Source: Glutinoglossum americanum (taxonomy: Eukaryota > Ascomycota > Geoglossomycetes > Geoglossales > Geoglossaceae). Taken from it: DNA of 64,000 bases. Made by a program: the position numbers and the translations under genes. The stretch's first letter is position 1. Each line of letters begins with the position of its first letter. Location: NCBI GenBank assembly GCA_020080175.1, contig JAGHQL010000096.1, forward strand, positions 1 to 64,000, read 5' to 3'. This document shows, in pieces, positions 21,231 to 33,300 of this stretch. The notes below the pieces were generated by a model. That model saw only the letters and a list, made by a program, of their open reading frames with translations. It did not search any database and was not told the origin of the DNA.

Positions 21231-23665
21231 CTAAGCACCATTTCCGGGCTCCTCAATCGAATCAGGTTTCACGGAATCCGCATCAGTCATCTCCTGGTCT
21301 TTGTATTCGGGGGTGTCCTTATTTCCTTTCTTGGCATCCTGCTCAGCCTTTCGCGCAGCCTCTGCTTCCTCACGGGCCTTCTGTACGGCTTGTCGTTCGG
21401 CTTCTTGCTTATCGAGGAAACGTTGGATTATTGGTCCGGCGACGAATCGGATCTCGTCAGCTTTCGCGATATATGCAGCCTTACTCGCATCTTCACCATC
21501 ACCATAAATCCAATCCTATCCATATTATCAGTGAACCGTACTATCAACACTAGGGTTTCTAGACATTTACCTCTGTGTCCTCAAGCTTGACTTTCAATTT
21601 ATCTTTCTCTTCCTCGCTGGCGAACTCCGAATACACATCGTCAATCTTACCCCTCAAAGAGTAAACGTACTCCTCGAGCTCATTCTTTACGTTCTCGGTA
21701 TCCGCAACGAGCTTGTCCTCCATGATCATCAAGTTTTCCTTCTCGGCGTAGGCATCCTTGGCGGCTTGATCAAGAGAAGCAGTACTGGATACAATAGGCA
21801 GCTCGCCCTTTCTAACTTGTTTCTTCACCTTGCGCATCTTAGGTTTGTCGGCGCTTCTATTTGGCTGATCCGTGTCCATTGCCTGCGTCGTTTGGGTTAG
21901 CAGTGTGTTGGACACCTTTCGGCGTTTGCAGCATGGTGTCTCATCATTATGGGAGCACGGCGAGCCTTTTGTTGCACAATTAAGAGTAGATGCACTTACG
22001 TCCCCATCTTTCTTCTCCCCATCTGCGTCAGGTATCGGCTCTTCAACCTCCACGTCCTCCACAATATACCCTTGTTCAACGTTGAGGATCCCGTGTAGGT
22101 TGAGACGAGCCTTCAACTTGCAGATCATGAAGTCATCCTTGGAGTCAGCCTTAACACCCTTGACAGAAAAGCGCCCGATCCAAGGGCTGGTCTTTCCGGG
22201 CAGCATATCGGGTTTCACATATTTGGCTTCAAGATCGAATGGCTGCTTGCGGTAGAACGTGAGGATTTTGGTTGAAGGCATGGTATTTCCCTTGTTAAAG
22301 ACAGTGAGACTAGTGTCTTCATCGGGAATATCGGGAGACTGTTCCCAGGTGAACTCGATTGGATAAGACACAATATCGTGAACGGTAAAGTCGCGGACCC
22401 TGAAAACAGGGGAGAGAATTGCACAAGCAAAAGCACATCCACGGGCAACGGCTTCATCCTGGTTGAGGGTGAAGGAAAGCGTCTTCCCAAAGAATTGACC
22501 AATTCTCTCCTTGAGAGATGGGACGCGGGTACAGCCACCGACAAGTTCTATGACGTCGATATCATCAACACCTAGTTTTGCATCCGCCAGTGCCTGCTCC
22601 AAAGGTATAGTAGCGCGATCGAGGAGAGGCTGGACGAGCTCCTCTAGTTCCTCTCTTTTGAGGAACGAGTGTACGTCAACGTCGTTTACCAGGGACTCAA
22701 TATTAAGGGGAGCAGAAGCATTAGCAGACAAGACTTTCTTTAGCTTCTCGACGCCAGTAGCCACGCGGACCAGAGCTTTTGGATTTGTCTTTATGTCGAC
22801 CTTGTACTTTTCCTTGAACTCCTTCCCAAAGTGGTCGATTAGGGCCTTGTCGAAGTTTCGTCCTCCGAAATGGCGGTCATAGGCGGTCGACAAGACGGAC
22901 AGCTCCCCTTTCTTGAACTGAACGATAGCGCAAGTGTAGTTGCTGTGACCAATATCGATGAATGCTACCCTACGTGGCTTCTCGTCCGGCCCCGGAAGAT
23001 CAAGCTTTGTGATGCCATAGCCTAACGCCGTAGCAGTAGTGTCATTGATGAGGCGAAGAAGCTTTAACCCTGCAATATCTGCAGCATCCATCAAACTCCT
23101 ACGTTGTGCATCGGTGAACCAGGGAGGAACGCTCAGGACGACATCCGAAACGGGAAGTTTCAATTCTGTCGACGCAGTAACTTTGACTTTGCTAAGGAAC
23201 ATAGCAACCAGTTGAGTGGCGGTGAAATGCTCCTCTTTCCCAAGATAAGTAACTTTCGCGCCAACTTGTCCTCCAACGTCAACGAGCGGGGCAGAAACGA
23301 AGTCCTGCTCAATCTGAACATCCGGATCTTTCGAGGAGCGGCCCGCCAATCGCTTTAGGGAGGCGACAGTGTTCTTTAAGTTCGAAATTTCCTGTGTTTT
23401 TGCGGGTTCACCAAGATATCGGCTCTTGGGACCAAAACCGACCAGAGACCTACAAAGATGTCAGCAGGTTATCCACTCTGTGTTTCTCTGGCAAAACGCA
23501 CGGTGTAGCTCGATTAGAGACTTCATTTGTGATCTGAATAAGTCAGCAGATTGCCTCTTGGGCAGGTAAATCGCATGGGAATACACATACCACGTCCACG
23601 CCTCGATTCCTGGCAACAGCGATCACTGTGTTGAGGGTGCCCAAATCGATGCCCACGACACTCAT
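21231..23665 (-). CDS. SSE1: Hsp110 family chaperone (Sse1/Hsp88 type)
   Basis: 717 residues after removing four introns (23534-23590, 23450-23501, 21883-21999, 21516-21570). The N-terminus MSVVGIDLGTLNTVIAVARN, the motif EVSNRATPSLVGFGPKSRYL, and an Hsp70-like ATPase domain with FIDIGHSNYTCAIVQFKKG mark the Hsp110 branch of the Hsp70 superfamily. The beta-sandwich and helical C-terminal region includes YVYSLRGKIDDVY, DWIYGDGEDASKAAY and DEIRFVAGPIIQRFLDKQEA. Sse1 is the cytosolic nucleotide exchange factor for Hsp70 and also holds unfolded proteins. The 117-nt intron at 21883 is a multiple of three and stop-free, with strong splice signals (GTAAGT, CTAAC, CAG). Degenerate heat-shock-element-like GAAnnTTC pairs lie upstream. 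Confidence 0.96.
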
Positions 23666-24389
23666 ATTTACCTCCTTTGTTATTGTTTTTGCGACTAGGA
23701 AGGGTGTGAAACGTATGGGCGCCGGTAGAAAAAGGTTCGCAGTTCCAGGTCGCGGACTGATGTGTTATGAAAAACAGACTCGGGTCAGGCTGTGGTGGTT
23801 TGTTTGGTGTCGGAAATTTCAGTTTGAACGCCAGATTGTGCCTAGCTCATGCGAGAAACTTCGAACAGGTTCGACGCGCATTCGCCTGCATGTCACTGAC
23901 CCTGCGCAAATCCATTCACGCACGCGTACATATCAGTACTACATTCTCAGTAACTCGAATCAGTTGTCCTTGCTACAAGTGATCGACGAAGAAGCACGTG
24001 CATCAAGATTATTCTTATTTGTGAAGGGCGAAGGACATTATTTAGTCCCCATCCTCTCTCTATCTAGTTGGTGCCAGCAAATTCCTTCATAACCGCCTAA
24101 AAATCACGCCATCGCCGTATCAAAACAGGCATTGAATGATCTATTACGCTGAAAAATATGAGAAAACGAAAACGCCAATCCGTGCCTCCGTACAATTTTA
24201 TCAAGAGAAAAATGCCTTGCGCATAGTAGTCACACGCCAGCCAATAACACGCCGGCCAAGAAACAATGCTGCGTGCCAAAAAAAAAAAGATAGTAATTAC
24301 TGCGCAAGAAAAAAAAAACGATGAAAAAGTTTTTAAACTCAACAGGGTTGCAATTAACACTACTGCCCAAAAACCTTCAGAGGCAAGGA
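23666..24389. other. Hsp110 promoter / chitin synthase 3' flank
   Basis: 724 bp holding the Hsp110 promoter and the chitin synthase 3' end. It is A/T-rich near 24270-24340 with several A runs. No gene was seen. Confidence 0.6.
23813..23865. promoter_or_regulatory. Candidate heat shock elements upstream of Hsp110
   Basis: GAAATTTC at 23813-23820 and GAAACTTC at 23855-23862 are both GAAnnTTC inverted pairs (two adjacent HSE units); GAA follows directly after the second pair. They lie 150-200 bp upstream of the Hsp110 ATG. No perfect three-unit nGAAnnTTCnnGAAn element was found, so this is a weak to moderate match for Hsf1 binding. Confidence 0.35.
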
Positions 24390-27184
24390 TCATCCAGATC
24401 GACCTGGTTTATGAGTCTTCATCAATCGATTACGCCGTCGTCCACCCGGGGACCTACTTCGATGCGAGTCACCTCCCGATGACTCGCGACGCTGTGGGAA
24501 TATAGGCTCACTTTGAGAGTGTGGCAGCTCCTGCCGCTGTGCCATTTCAATAGCGGTGTCGTCATTACCCGGTGTTCGGACAAAACTAAGACGAGCTAAT
24601 GGGCTCCTCCCTTGGGGATTCACGCTTGAGGCCACTGACAATCTGCTCCCAGCTATATGTGCTTGTTCAGCGACCTTTGGTGCTGCGTTGCTATTGCGGC
24701 GTTCACGTCTAGTCGGAGATTTTGATGTTGTTCGCGGCCCCGGGGCAATGCTACCGTGGTTACTGCTTGCTTGCGAACGTGGTGGATGTTGCGGGTAAGG
24801 ATAACTTTGATCCGAGCCAAGAGATTCAACGGATTCATTCCAGCCCCTCTTTCTATAATTGCTTTCGTCAATTCCCGAATGTTCGCGGTTTTCGGTCATG
24901 TAGGCTCCCCCTGCTTCTCGTTGGTTCGACTGAGCAACCATGTATTTCCGCCTATCCTCATCCCCCATTATGCTCTCAACACGGCGTGGAAGATAGATGG
25001 AGTTGCCATTTGAAGTATTTGTGTCGATGCTATCGAATGAGGACCGTGGGTGAAGTGGGACGTGAGGGGTATTCGGATTTCTCTCGACCTTGTTTGGGAG
25101 TGTATGGTTACTATCATTGTCTTGGTGGTACCATCCACCTGGAAGTTTTTCGGCTTGCGCAAACCGGCCGTCTAAGTTGTCCGATGGCTGCAGGGGCATA
25201 GCCGTCGATTTTCCTTTCCCTTTCTGCCGTTTCGCTAGAGTCGCCTGTTTGAAAGTCTCCGGTACAACATTCAAGTCATCTCCAGTCGCCTCAGCATGCT
25301 CAATCACGGCTTGGACCGTTGTATTAGTATCAGCCGACCCAGCATCCGCCCGAGGGCCTCCCCATGTCCGCTGACCAGCTGTGAAAATCCCATAAACCAT
25401 ATACACCCAGTTGAAGAACGGGTTTATGATAAACATGATGGGGTAGAGCCAGGCTTTGAACCGGCGAAGCTGCAGGCCGAAGTAGAACATGAGCAACCAA
25501 TTCAGGCCGAGGGATACCGCGATGAACCCAACAGGGAGGTTCTTGACCTTGTTAGATGTGGTGATGATTGATAGAACCATAATAAAGAAAAGAAGAGCAG
25601 TCGTTCGGATCGTATTCTGCATGAACCTAACCACGCACAGGATTGGATATCTCTTCCATAAGCGTACGTCTGTTAACATGCAAACTTCGTTTGTGATGAA
25701 CCCTAAAAACCACCTCCGGCGTTGTTTGAGCAAACTCCGGTAAGTCTGGACTGCCTCGGTCTTGCAAAAGGCTCCAGTACACATCTGAATCTGGTACCGC
25801 TCCTTGGCGCCAATCATGAACAAATGCGTCAACCACCGATCTTCACCCAAATGGCATTTGCCATAATCAAAGAGGTCATCACACTGTTCAGCTTTGTCCG
25901 CGAAATAGTACTTTGCCATTTTGCGAAATGCCGAAAATCGCAAAATTGTAAGGGCACCTGGAAGACATGTAACGGACCCGCATCCTGACTCTACCGAACG
26001 CTCGAAAAGCTGTCCATGGATATACTCCATGTCCTGGAGCAGCGTTATCAATGTGTTCTTCTCTGTTGTTGAGGTAATGACACCTGTCATGGCCAGCATA
26101 TTCTGCTTACTGCCTGGTTTGAGTTCCTACGACGCGAGACTATAGTGTTAGTAGGTTCACTAACGAGACGATACGAGACGCCTCGCAATTTTAGGGGCCC
26201 CAGGGGTAGACCACTCAGGAAGCTCTACGCACCATTTCGTAGACGAAGTTCTGGATGCAGACCTTGTCCAGAATACAGTCAGAGTCGATGAAGAGAATAA
26301 ACAAGTTGTCGTTTCGCTTTAGATATTCCGTATAGATTTTATCGATCAATCTGAAGGTGCGCTTCTGGCAGTGTCGCTTTCCGCCGTGCGGAAATCTTGA
26401 GACTGTAATCCTCGTACCGCGGTAGGTCACGTCGATACTCGGCGGGTAGCTGTCAAGAGACAATGGCACGCCAAGCCGCTCAATCGTCTGGAGATATAAT
26501 TCGTCCTCTTGCGCACCATCAAACGAAAGGAAAACATGGAGACACGAGGGCGGATAGTCACAATCCACAACCGAGTCGACGGCTTTGACCAGAACCTCCG
26601 GGATCTCCTTATAGCATGGCATAACAATCACGACTTTTGGGGCGGAAGTTTCGTCGAGTACATGCTTTACCCGCTTCTTCCTCCCGAGGGAGTGTGTGAC
26701 GAGTTGATAAACGCAAAAGAGCCATGGAATTGTGAGAAGGCCCGCAAAAGACCAGAAAGCGAACCACTGAAGAAATGAAACCATCGAAAGAGGGAAATAC
26801 TGGGTGACTTGCGACGGGAGCGGTAGGGTGACGATCATGATGGGAAGAAATATGGATCTGCCCCGCGACACTAGTTAGCTTGATCTGAGCAGGTATACGA
26901 ATCTTGCTCTTACCTCAAAAGGGTGAAAACTACCATCATCACAACCGCCAAAAGTCTGATGGTCCAATGCTCGGCTTTCTGATAGACCTTTGCCAAGCAG
27001 TATAGGAAGGCAGCAAGCCAGAGAAACCATTCCAGGAATGCTGCTAGCATTGCGGTCCCCATTATCGAGACGTAAACAATCTAGAATAGAAGCTATGGTC
27101 AGCCCACTCACTAATAAAAATATAGACCCTACTCACATCTTTCACAGGCCATGGATCCGTAATCTTAGGAACCCCAGTACCCAT
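24390..27184 (-). CDS. chsD: Chitin synthase, probably class VI
   Basis: 858 residues after removing three introns (27081-27136, 26858-26913, 26127-26232). This plasma-membrane processive glycosyltransferase adds GlcNAc from UDP-GlcNAc to chitin. The N-terminus MGTGVPKITDPWPVKDI is followed by membrane segments (WFLWLAAFLYCL). The catalytic core has VVIVMPCYKE, FIDSDCILD (about residue 262), CHLGEDRWLTHL (about 374) and the QRRRW motif (about 418). Several transmembrane helices follow, ending with NPFFNWVYMVYGIFTAGQRTW. A long hydrophilic, Ser/Arg/Pro-rich C-terminal tail (about 250 residues) has no known domain. Absence of an N-terminal myosin or cytochrome b5 domain and the sequence of the core point to class VI (ChsD of Aspergillus fumigatus); the class is from memory of motifs and should be tested by phylogeny. 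The upstream region is the gene-poor gap. Confidence 0.93.
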
Positions 27185-30100
27185 CTTGAGCGACCGCCGA
27201 CGCGTAGCTAGGCGGAAGAGCCGAAAGGAGGGAATGGCTAGAAAAGAAAGCTACTCGCGGACTATAACGACAAAACCGCCGATAGGTGATTGAATATAAC
27301 TGACGTCAAACGAAAGACGAGAATACAATCAAGGGGTGCCGACGCGGGTATCCGCGCGCGGGTTGGCCCGACTGTATCTAACCGTTACTGTCAACAGGAG
27401 TGCTACTCTCCTCATCTCAACATTCAAAACTTGCCTCTTCCGCAAGTTCTATTATGCTTATAATCTCGAGCAATTGACGATAAAGAAAGCAAATCGCCCC
27501 ATCCAGCCTGTCCCGGGTGTGGCGCACTGCTAGGCTTCCATTGGCGGCAATCTCTATCAAGGAAGGTTAGCAGTTTTGTATGTCGGTATGTCTTGCTGTG
27601 CAACGATATAGCGGACGTCTGATGAGGCAACTCTACCACACGAGCGTAAGAACAATAGCAACGACTGGCCGACTGAAGAGAACGGATGTTGCCAATAACA
27701 CGGAAGATCGCGATATGTCCGTCTCAACACAGGCAATGGCCTGGGCACTTCCGTTGGCCAAATGCTGTCGGCGCCCGATAAACGAATGTATGTACCAAGC
27801 GAACGATGTATGTAAAATTAGGAACGCCGGGCGTTTGATGAGAAATACCTTTGACACGTAGAAAACTTTTCCATGTACACACAAGTGTCACGAGAAGGAA
27901 GGATGAATAGAAGTAGAGACGGGAGTACTGGGGGGATACCTGGTGGGGAAGGTAGATATTAGATGTGGAGGTATGGAAGCATCGCGAAAAGGGCTAGGAA
28001 AATATGCCCAACGGCATAGCTATTAGAGAGATCCATTCCCCGGTCCCAGGATGGAAGAAACACCACCACGCTCGGCACTGCTCCTGCAGCATTGGAAAGC
28101 TCGGCATGAAAAAAAAAAAGAGCTACCTACCGCAAGGATGTTAACCGTTCGGAACCGTTGTCCTCACCGGACCGGTGCCTTCAACAGCACCAATCAGCGG
28201 GTGGGTCAAACAACTACCAGGTCTATCTCGGGGTTAGGGCCATGGTTTAGAGTGTTAAGGAATAGACCGTCCGACAGCGGCGAGCAGGCCTTCTAGACTG
28301 CACCTCTCCGACAAACTGGGGAAATATTTCCTCTAGAATTTCTCTATTGGCGCTTTGCAAAGAAAATCTGCCCTGTATGTATTGACGACCTGGATTGGCT
28401 CCACCCACCCCAGCCTCTTCGTCCCCCATGGGATTCCCATAACGCGCAGTTTTATGTCGATGTAAGGTTGTTCTTTCAAAACGTGCGCGCCAAGGATCCA
28501 CAGCATCTTTTCGTCGATCGGGTGCGGTGGGACCAAGCCACATGGAGACCCCCACAGGCCCCCAGAAAAAGCCAAAACTTGAACCTCAAGGGGCTAGGGC
28601 CAATGAAAGCAGGCCCCTTCGACCCCCGTTCCCCTCCACGACTTTGTCGCTTGGCTTTTCGTTTTTTGCTTCTTCTGTTTCCGACCAGGGGGCCTCGCCA
28701 GGCACTTTGTCTATGAATAACAAGCCCCTGTGTTGTTTCTACCTTATTCCACAACCCCTGAGTGATCCGGTCTGAGGGGCATTGCATCGCTCTTGTAGGA
28801 TCGATCCTTGACCCTTACCCTGAACCTCCAAAACAAAACCCAGCGCAGTCAGTACCAGATTTATTTTCAATAATCCTTTGGTATAGATGCCGGTGGCCGA
28901 TGGCCAGAAAAACCCTTTGGTGGGCTATGGTTTCCTCCCTGCGATAGGTTTATCGCCATGACGTACAGGCCGGCCGGTGGTCTGATTTTAGTGGGTGATA
29001 CTGCATGAAATTGGAAGAGACATGCCTATAAGCTCAGAAGTTCCCAAGGTAGTCCTCCGGCATATAAATTGAGGATGCAAAGGGAAAATACAGGGATTCT
29101 TAGTAAGGCGCCGCCCCACTGGCCGTATATGGGCTCCAATCTAGGACTCCTGGATTTTATGCCAAGGGCCTTTAGTCGGTGCTAGTTCTAGGAGAGTTTG
29201 TGTGTCTCTGATTCTATGGCATCACATTGGGGCTATCCGCAAGGGTTTCGTTCCTTTCTTCTATCTGAAGTTGTATATGGGAACACAGAAACAGGACTTG
29301 TGACCGCCGACATGCAGAAGCACGGCCATGGCCCTGCTTGTAACAACGAGACGAGGTTAAAAACTACGCAGCACAAGAGCGAGTATTTGGGTACGAAGAC
29401 CTCACGGTATCGGATCAAAAAGGTGATTCATCCGCATCAGTCCTCCTTCGATGGAGAAACCTCGCGACTGAAATAATAGCAAGATGGAAATAGAACAGGC
29501 GCTTTGGCCATCAACACGGGGTGTTTCACTCTTATAAATTGCTTGCATGCTTGGAATTGGTTTCCGTGATGGCGGCATTCATGGAGATAGAGCTGGCTGC
29601 TTCGGATAAAGTTGTAGCAGCGACGCGCAAAACAAGCCGGAGAATTCTCGGAAAATAGTCCGGAGATCAGTATGCAACTGGCACTAACCTACATCATTTA
29701 AAGCAACACGGAGGATCAATTTCTCTTAAGAAAAGCAATTCGTTCATTTCCATCTTTAGAGTTAATTCTGGAACGACCACGTCACTGAAGCGAGACCTGT
29801 CAAGTCGAGATATGGAAATCAATGGATTAAGTGAACGACTAGTGCAACAAAATCAGAACCACAAGGGTCACATCACTCTTGATTACCCACATTTCCCTTC
29901 TGTGCCGTGTAAATAGGAAGCGCAAAGACAAATAACATTGAGGTTGGAGAAAGCGTGTGGTAACAGTCTGTCAAACCTATTCCCACCAGTCTTTTGGAAG
30001 CAAGAACTCTCAACATCCGCATGTCTGTCGTCCCACCTCGGCAATCGAAGCAAATAGTTGCCTTGAAATACCGGTGTGCCACCGGGCTGATTCGGCGTAT

Positions 30101-30357
30101 TCCAGGCCGATGGTGACATACATCAACCTGACAGTCGGAGAGCTTCAGGTGCACCGATGGACTGGACATGTGCAACAACAACGACGTTGTATGAGGCGGC
30201 TCCTCCAGCAAAGCCTGTGCGGCGAAAATTTGGACTCGTAGGTGCCTTCGTGGATAATCTTGAGCGTTAATTGGCAATCGCATTATATAGGATCATGTCC
30301 TATACGCCCGATTTAATTTCCGTCAGCCTTTTTCTTGCAAAACACTTTAAGTTTACC
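27185..30357. other. Gene-poor 3.2 kb gap
   Basis: Lies between the chitin synthase start and the UPF2 stop. The first several hundred bp should be the chitin synthase promoter. Only short open frames occur; two overlapping minus-strand frames at 28247-28575 are of mildly protein-like composition but have no recognisable domain. No long terminal repeats, terminal inverted repeats, tRNA-like or rRNA-like segments were seen by eye. Confidence 0.55.
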
Positions 30358-33300
30358 TTAGCCATACCAATCAACGTCGCTCAACTGTAGTTTACGGGAT
30401 CGTTGGTTGCTCCGACTATTGCCAGATTTGTCTTTGGCATGGGACCCGCTGGGGCCCGTAAGCCTCTCAGGGCCTTGACTTCTCTTAGTAAAGTGATTTG
30501 GTCCATGTGGATCAAGCGAATTATCACCGTCAATCTCATTATCATCCCTGAGGTCATAGTTTAGGACAAGGTTTTTGATACGCTGCTGTTCTTCGCGCTC
30601 AGCCTGCTGCTTGGTTTTCATCGCAACTGCGAAATTGGAGTCCGACGGCAGTTCGACTGTGCGAGTCTAAAATAGAAAATTAGCTATGATGCCTAGATCG
30701 GAAAGTTGAGGGCGGCGTGCCTGTTGGCGGTTGCCCCGTTTGGTCAATAGGGAAAATGCCATGGTGTTTGGAGGATGAGACCGGGATTGCTCCGCATCTT
30801 CCTCAGCGTCGGCAGGCACATCTCGAGCGATGCTGCGTTTCATCGGGAGGGGAACGTCGAACTGTGATTTCCGTTCGAACTTCCGGGAGTCTAGACTCTC
30901 AGCCATCATCTTCGCTAGTTCGCGGTCGAATTCTGCGTCAGCTTCGGGATCTCGCTCCTCTTCTTGACGCGTGACGATAATATCTTCGTCCTCAAAGTCA
31001 GAGCGTTGAACTTCCCCGCTAATTACTGTCTGTATAGAAGTAAGCGTATAGCCTCCTAGATGGCTGTGAGGAGAGAGCACACATACTTCAACCTCTTCCC
31101 CAGATGAGTGTACGTCTTCCTCAGCTTCCGGCACGGGTACTTCTTCGTCATCAACCCCCTCATCAGGAGAAGAATCAACATCTGAATCTTCAAGGTCGGC
31201 AGCCTTCTCTGTGTCCTGTGTTTTGTAGTTCAGAGATACTGCCTCTGCAAAGGCTTTCGCGGCCTCATCAAGACCTGAGGGTAACTTCCACAGGGGCCTA
31301 GTTGCTGAAAATGTATCCTGTATAATGAACTCAATATCCATTGGTAGTGCATCTTTCGTGTAAATGTAATACTAAACAATGTTTCAGTGAGGGTAATATT
31401 CAAGGGCGGTCCGTCACCGAGAGATACCTGAAAGAATGTCAAGAAGAAATCGAGCTTCTTCTTCGCTGTACCACGATCGAAGCACATGCCACAGGTGTCG
31501 AGCAGAGTGCACACGAGCCTAATTCGGAAAAAATCGTCTGGCATGTCCAGGAAGCAGTAGCGCCCAGGTCTTGGGGTACCTCCTTCTGCAGGTTATTGTC
31601 AGTATCCATCTCGCAGCGCAACTGAGACATTTCTTACCATGACCAAAAGTAACAATTCTATACAAGGTGTCAAATATCACCGGTGAATCGACCATCTTGT
31701 AGTTATAAAGTTCTCCGAGATACTTGACCTCTGCAATTCTCCGCTGATTATATTTGAAGTTGTTTTGCTCTAAACCAACAGTTACCTGCTCGAGCACATC
31801 ATCCACAATGCAAACAACAAACTCCTGATGGTAGCGATAAAGGGCGCCCGCAAGGATAGCAAGAAGGTGGATGTTGCTGTACTTGACTTTCCCCGGCTTG
31901 GCGAATATTTTCTGCAGCATCATGACAACCTAATATCCATTAGCGTCTGCGAATATCTTACGTCTGGTGGTAAAACCTCTTGTTCCTCCCAATGTAGCTT
32001 TCTAACCTGCTTAAGAACTTTCGTGTAGTTGCGTTTATTCATGTCCAAATAGATGAGCTTTCGCACAAAAAGTTCTGTAGGGTTCCTCTCTTTCTGTATG
32101 ATCGCTGCCCTGTCCGGCGGGTTGACGTAGTACACAGCATTCTCAATAAGCATTCTCTCCTGCTGGCCTACGTGCTGCGCAGACTTCTTCCGTTGCAGGG
32201 TTTCGAGGAATGAGCTCATCCTAGGGGCGGTCTCAGGGTTTCGAAGGAGATAGCGCCCACAGTTCTCTAGCAGATTGCAGATAATCTCGATATTCATCCT
32301 AGAGAAGTCGTCAAGACTAACTTTCAGGCAGTGGAAAATGACGTGTTCAGGAACAACCCCAAATTTCGTCAATTCAGCAAGATAGCGTATGTTGCTGGTT
32401 CGAACTTGCCCAAGGAAGTCCTTGTCCTTACGTCGCTGCAGGCTACGGAATTCGGTGTCAAGATGGGCTACCAAACTCTGCGAGATATCCGGCATGTATT
32501 TGCTGAGGGTAGCGACAAGGCGTGAGTAAGACGGAAGCAAGTCGGATCTACCCTTAGGAACCTCCGACACAGCCTTTATCAAACGATTTCTGGATGCCTT
32601 TGAGTTGAGAAAACAGAAATCTGTCGCGGCCTGGTCAATCAACTCTTTGTTTGTAAGCTCCGGTAGGCGCGCAAGAAGTGCGTCCACCTGTGCACCGACT
32701 GTCTTGTTGGCTATCGCTGTGGATTGATCCTCGGTGTCCGCGGTATTTGAGTCATTTGATACTGGAGCTTCTGTGGGTTGCCCTGTTGTCTCGGTTTTTA
32801 TTTCAGACTTTCTCCCCACCTGGTCATCACTCTCGACTCTTTTCTTTTTACCATCTTCAAGGAGAATACTCGGAACTCTATCCTTGAGATCCACAAGGTT
32901 CTCATAGAATCGTCGTTCCTCCTCATCTTCCCAGATACCCGCACCTTCGCCTTCACCGCGTAAATATTCTCCAGCCTTGATTAGCCCTATCCCGCCATTT
33001 CCAACTGCATTTGATGGATCCTCCGTTCTCAAATCAGGCATTTCTACGCCCAATATATCGCTCAAGACCTGCGCATTCGCCACAAGTCTATCTTGAGATT
33101 TTGCTTGTCTCTCATAGTTCGCCTGGCGGTCTTCAAAGACCTCACCGGACTTGACGTAGGCTTCCGCGTTGCGACGAGCCTGAGCGGTGAGAGCCTTTTG
33201 ATCACGAACAAGGTGGCCCTTCACGTCTTCAAAATAGCGTGTTAGGATGTTACGGAAGCGCTGCTGAAGTTCAGGCGAAGTGAGCGGTGGATCGTTGCTT

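Noticed and set aside
28247-28575. Two overlapping minus-strand ORFs in the gene-poor gap
   Set aside because: Mildly protein-like but in competing frames and without a known domain; kept as a finding, not as a CDS.
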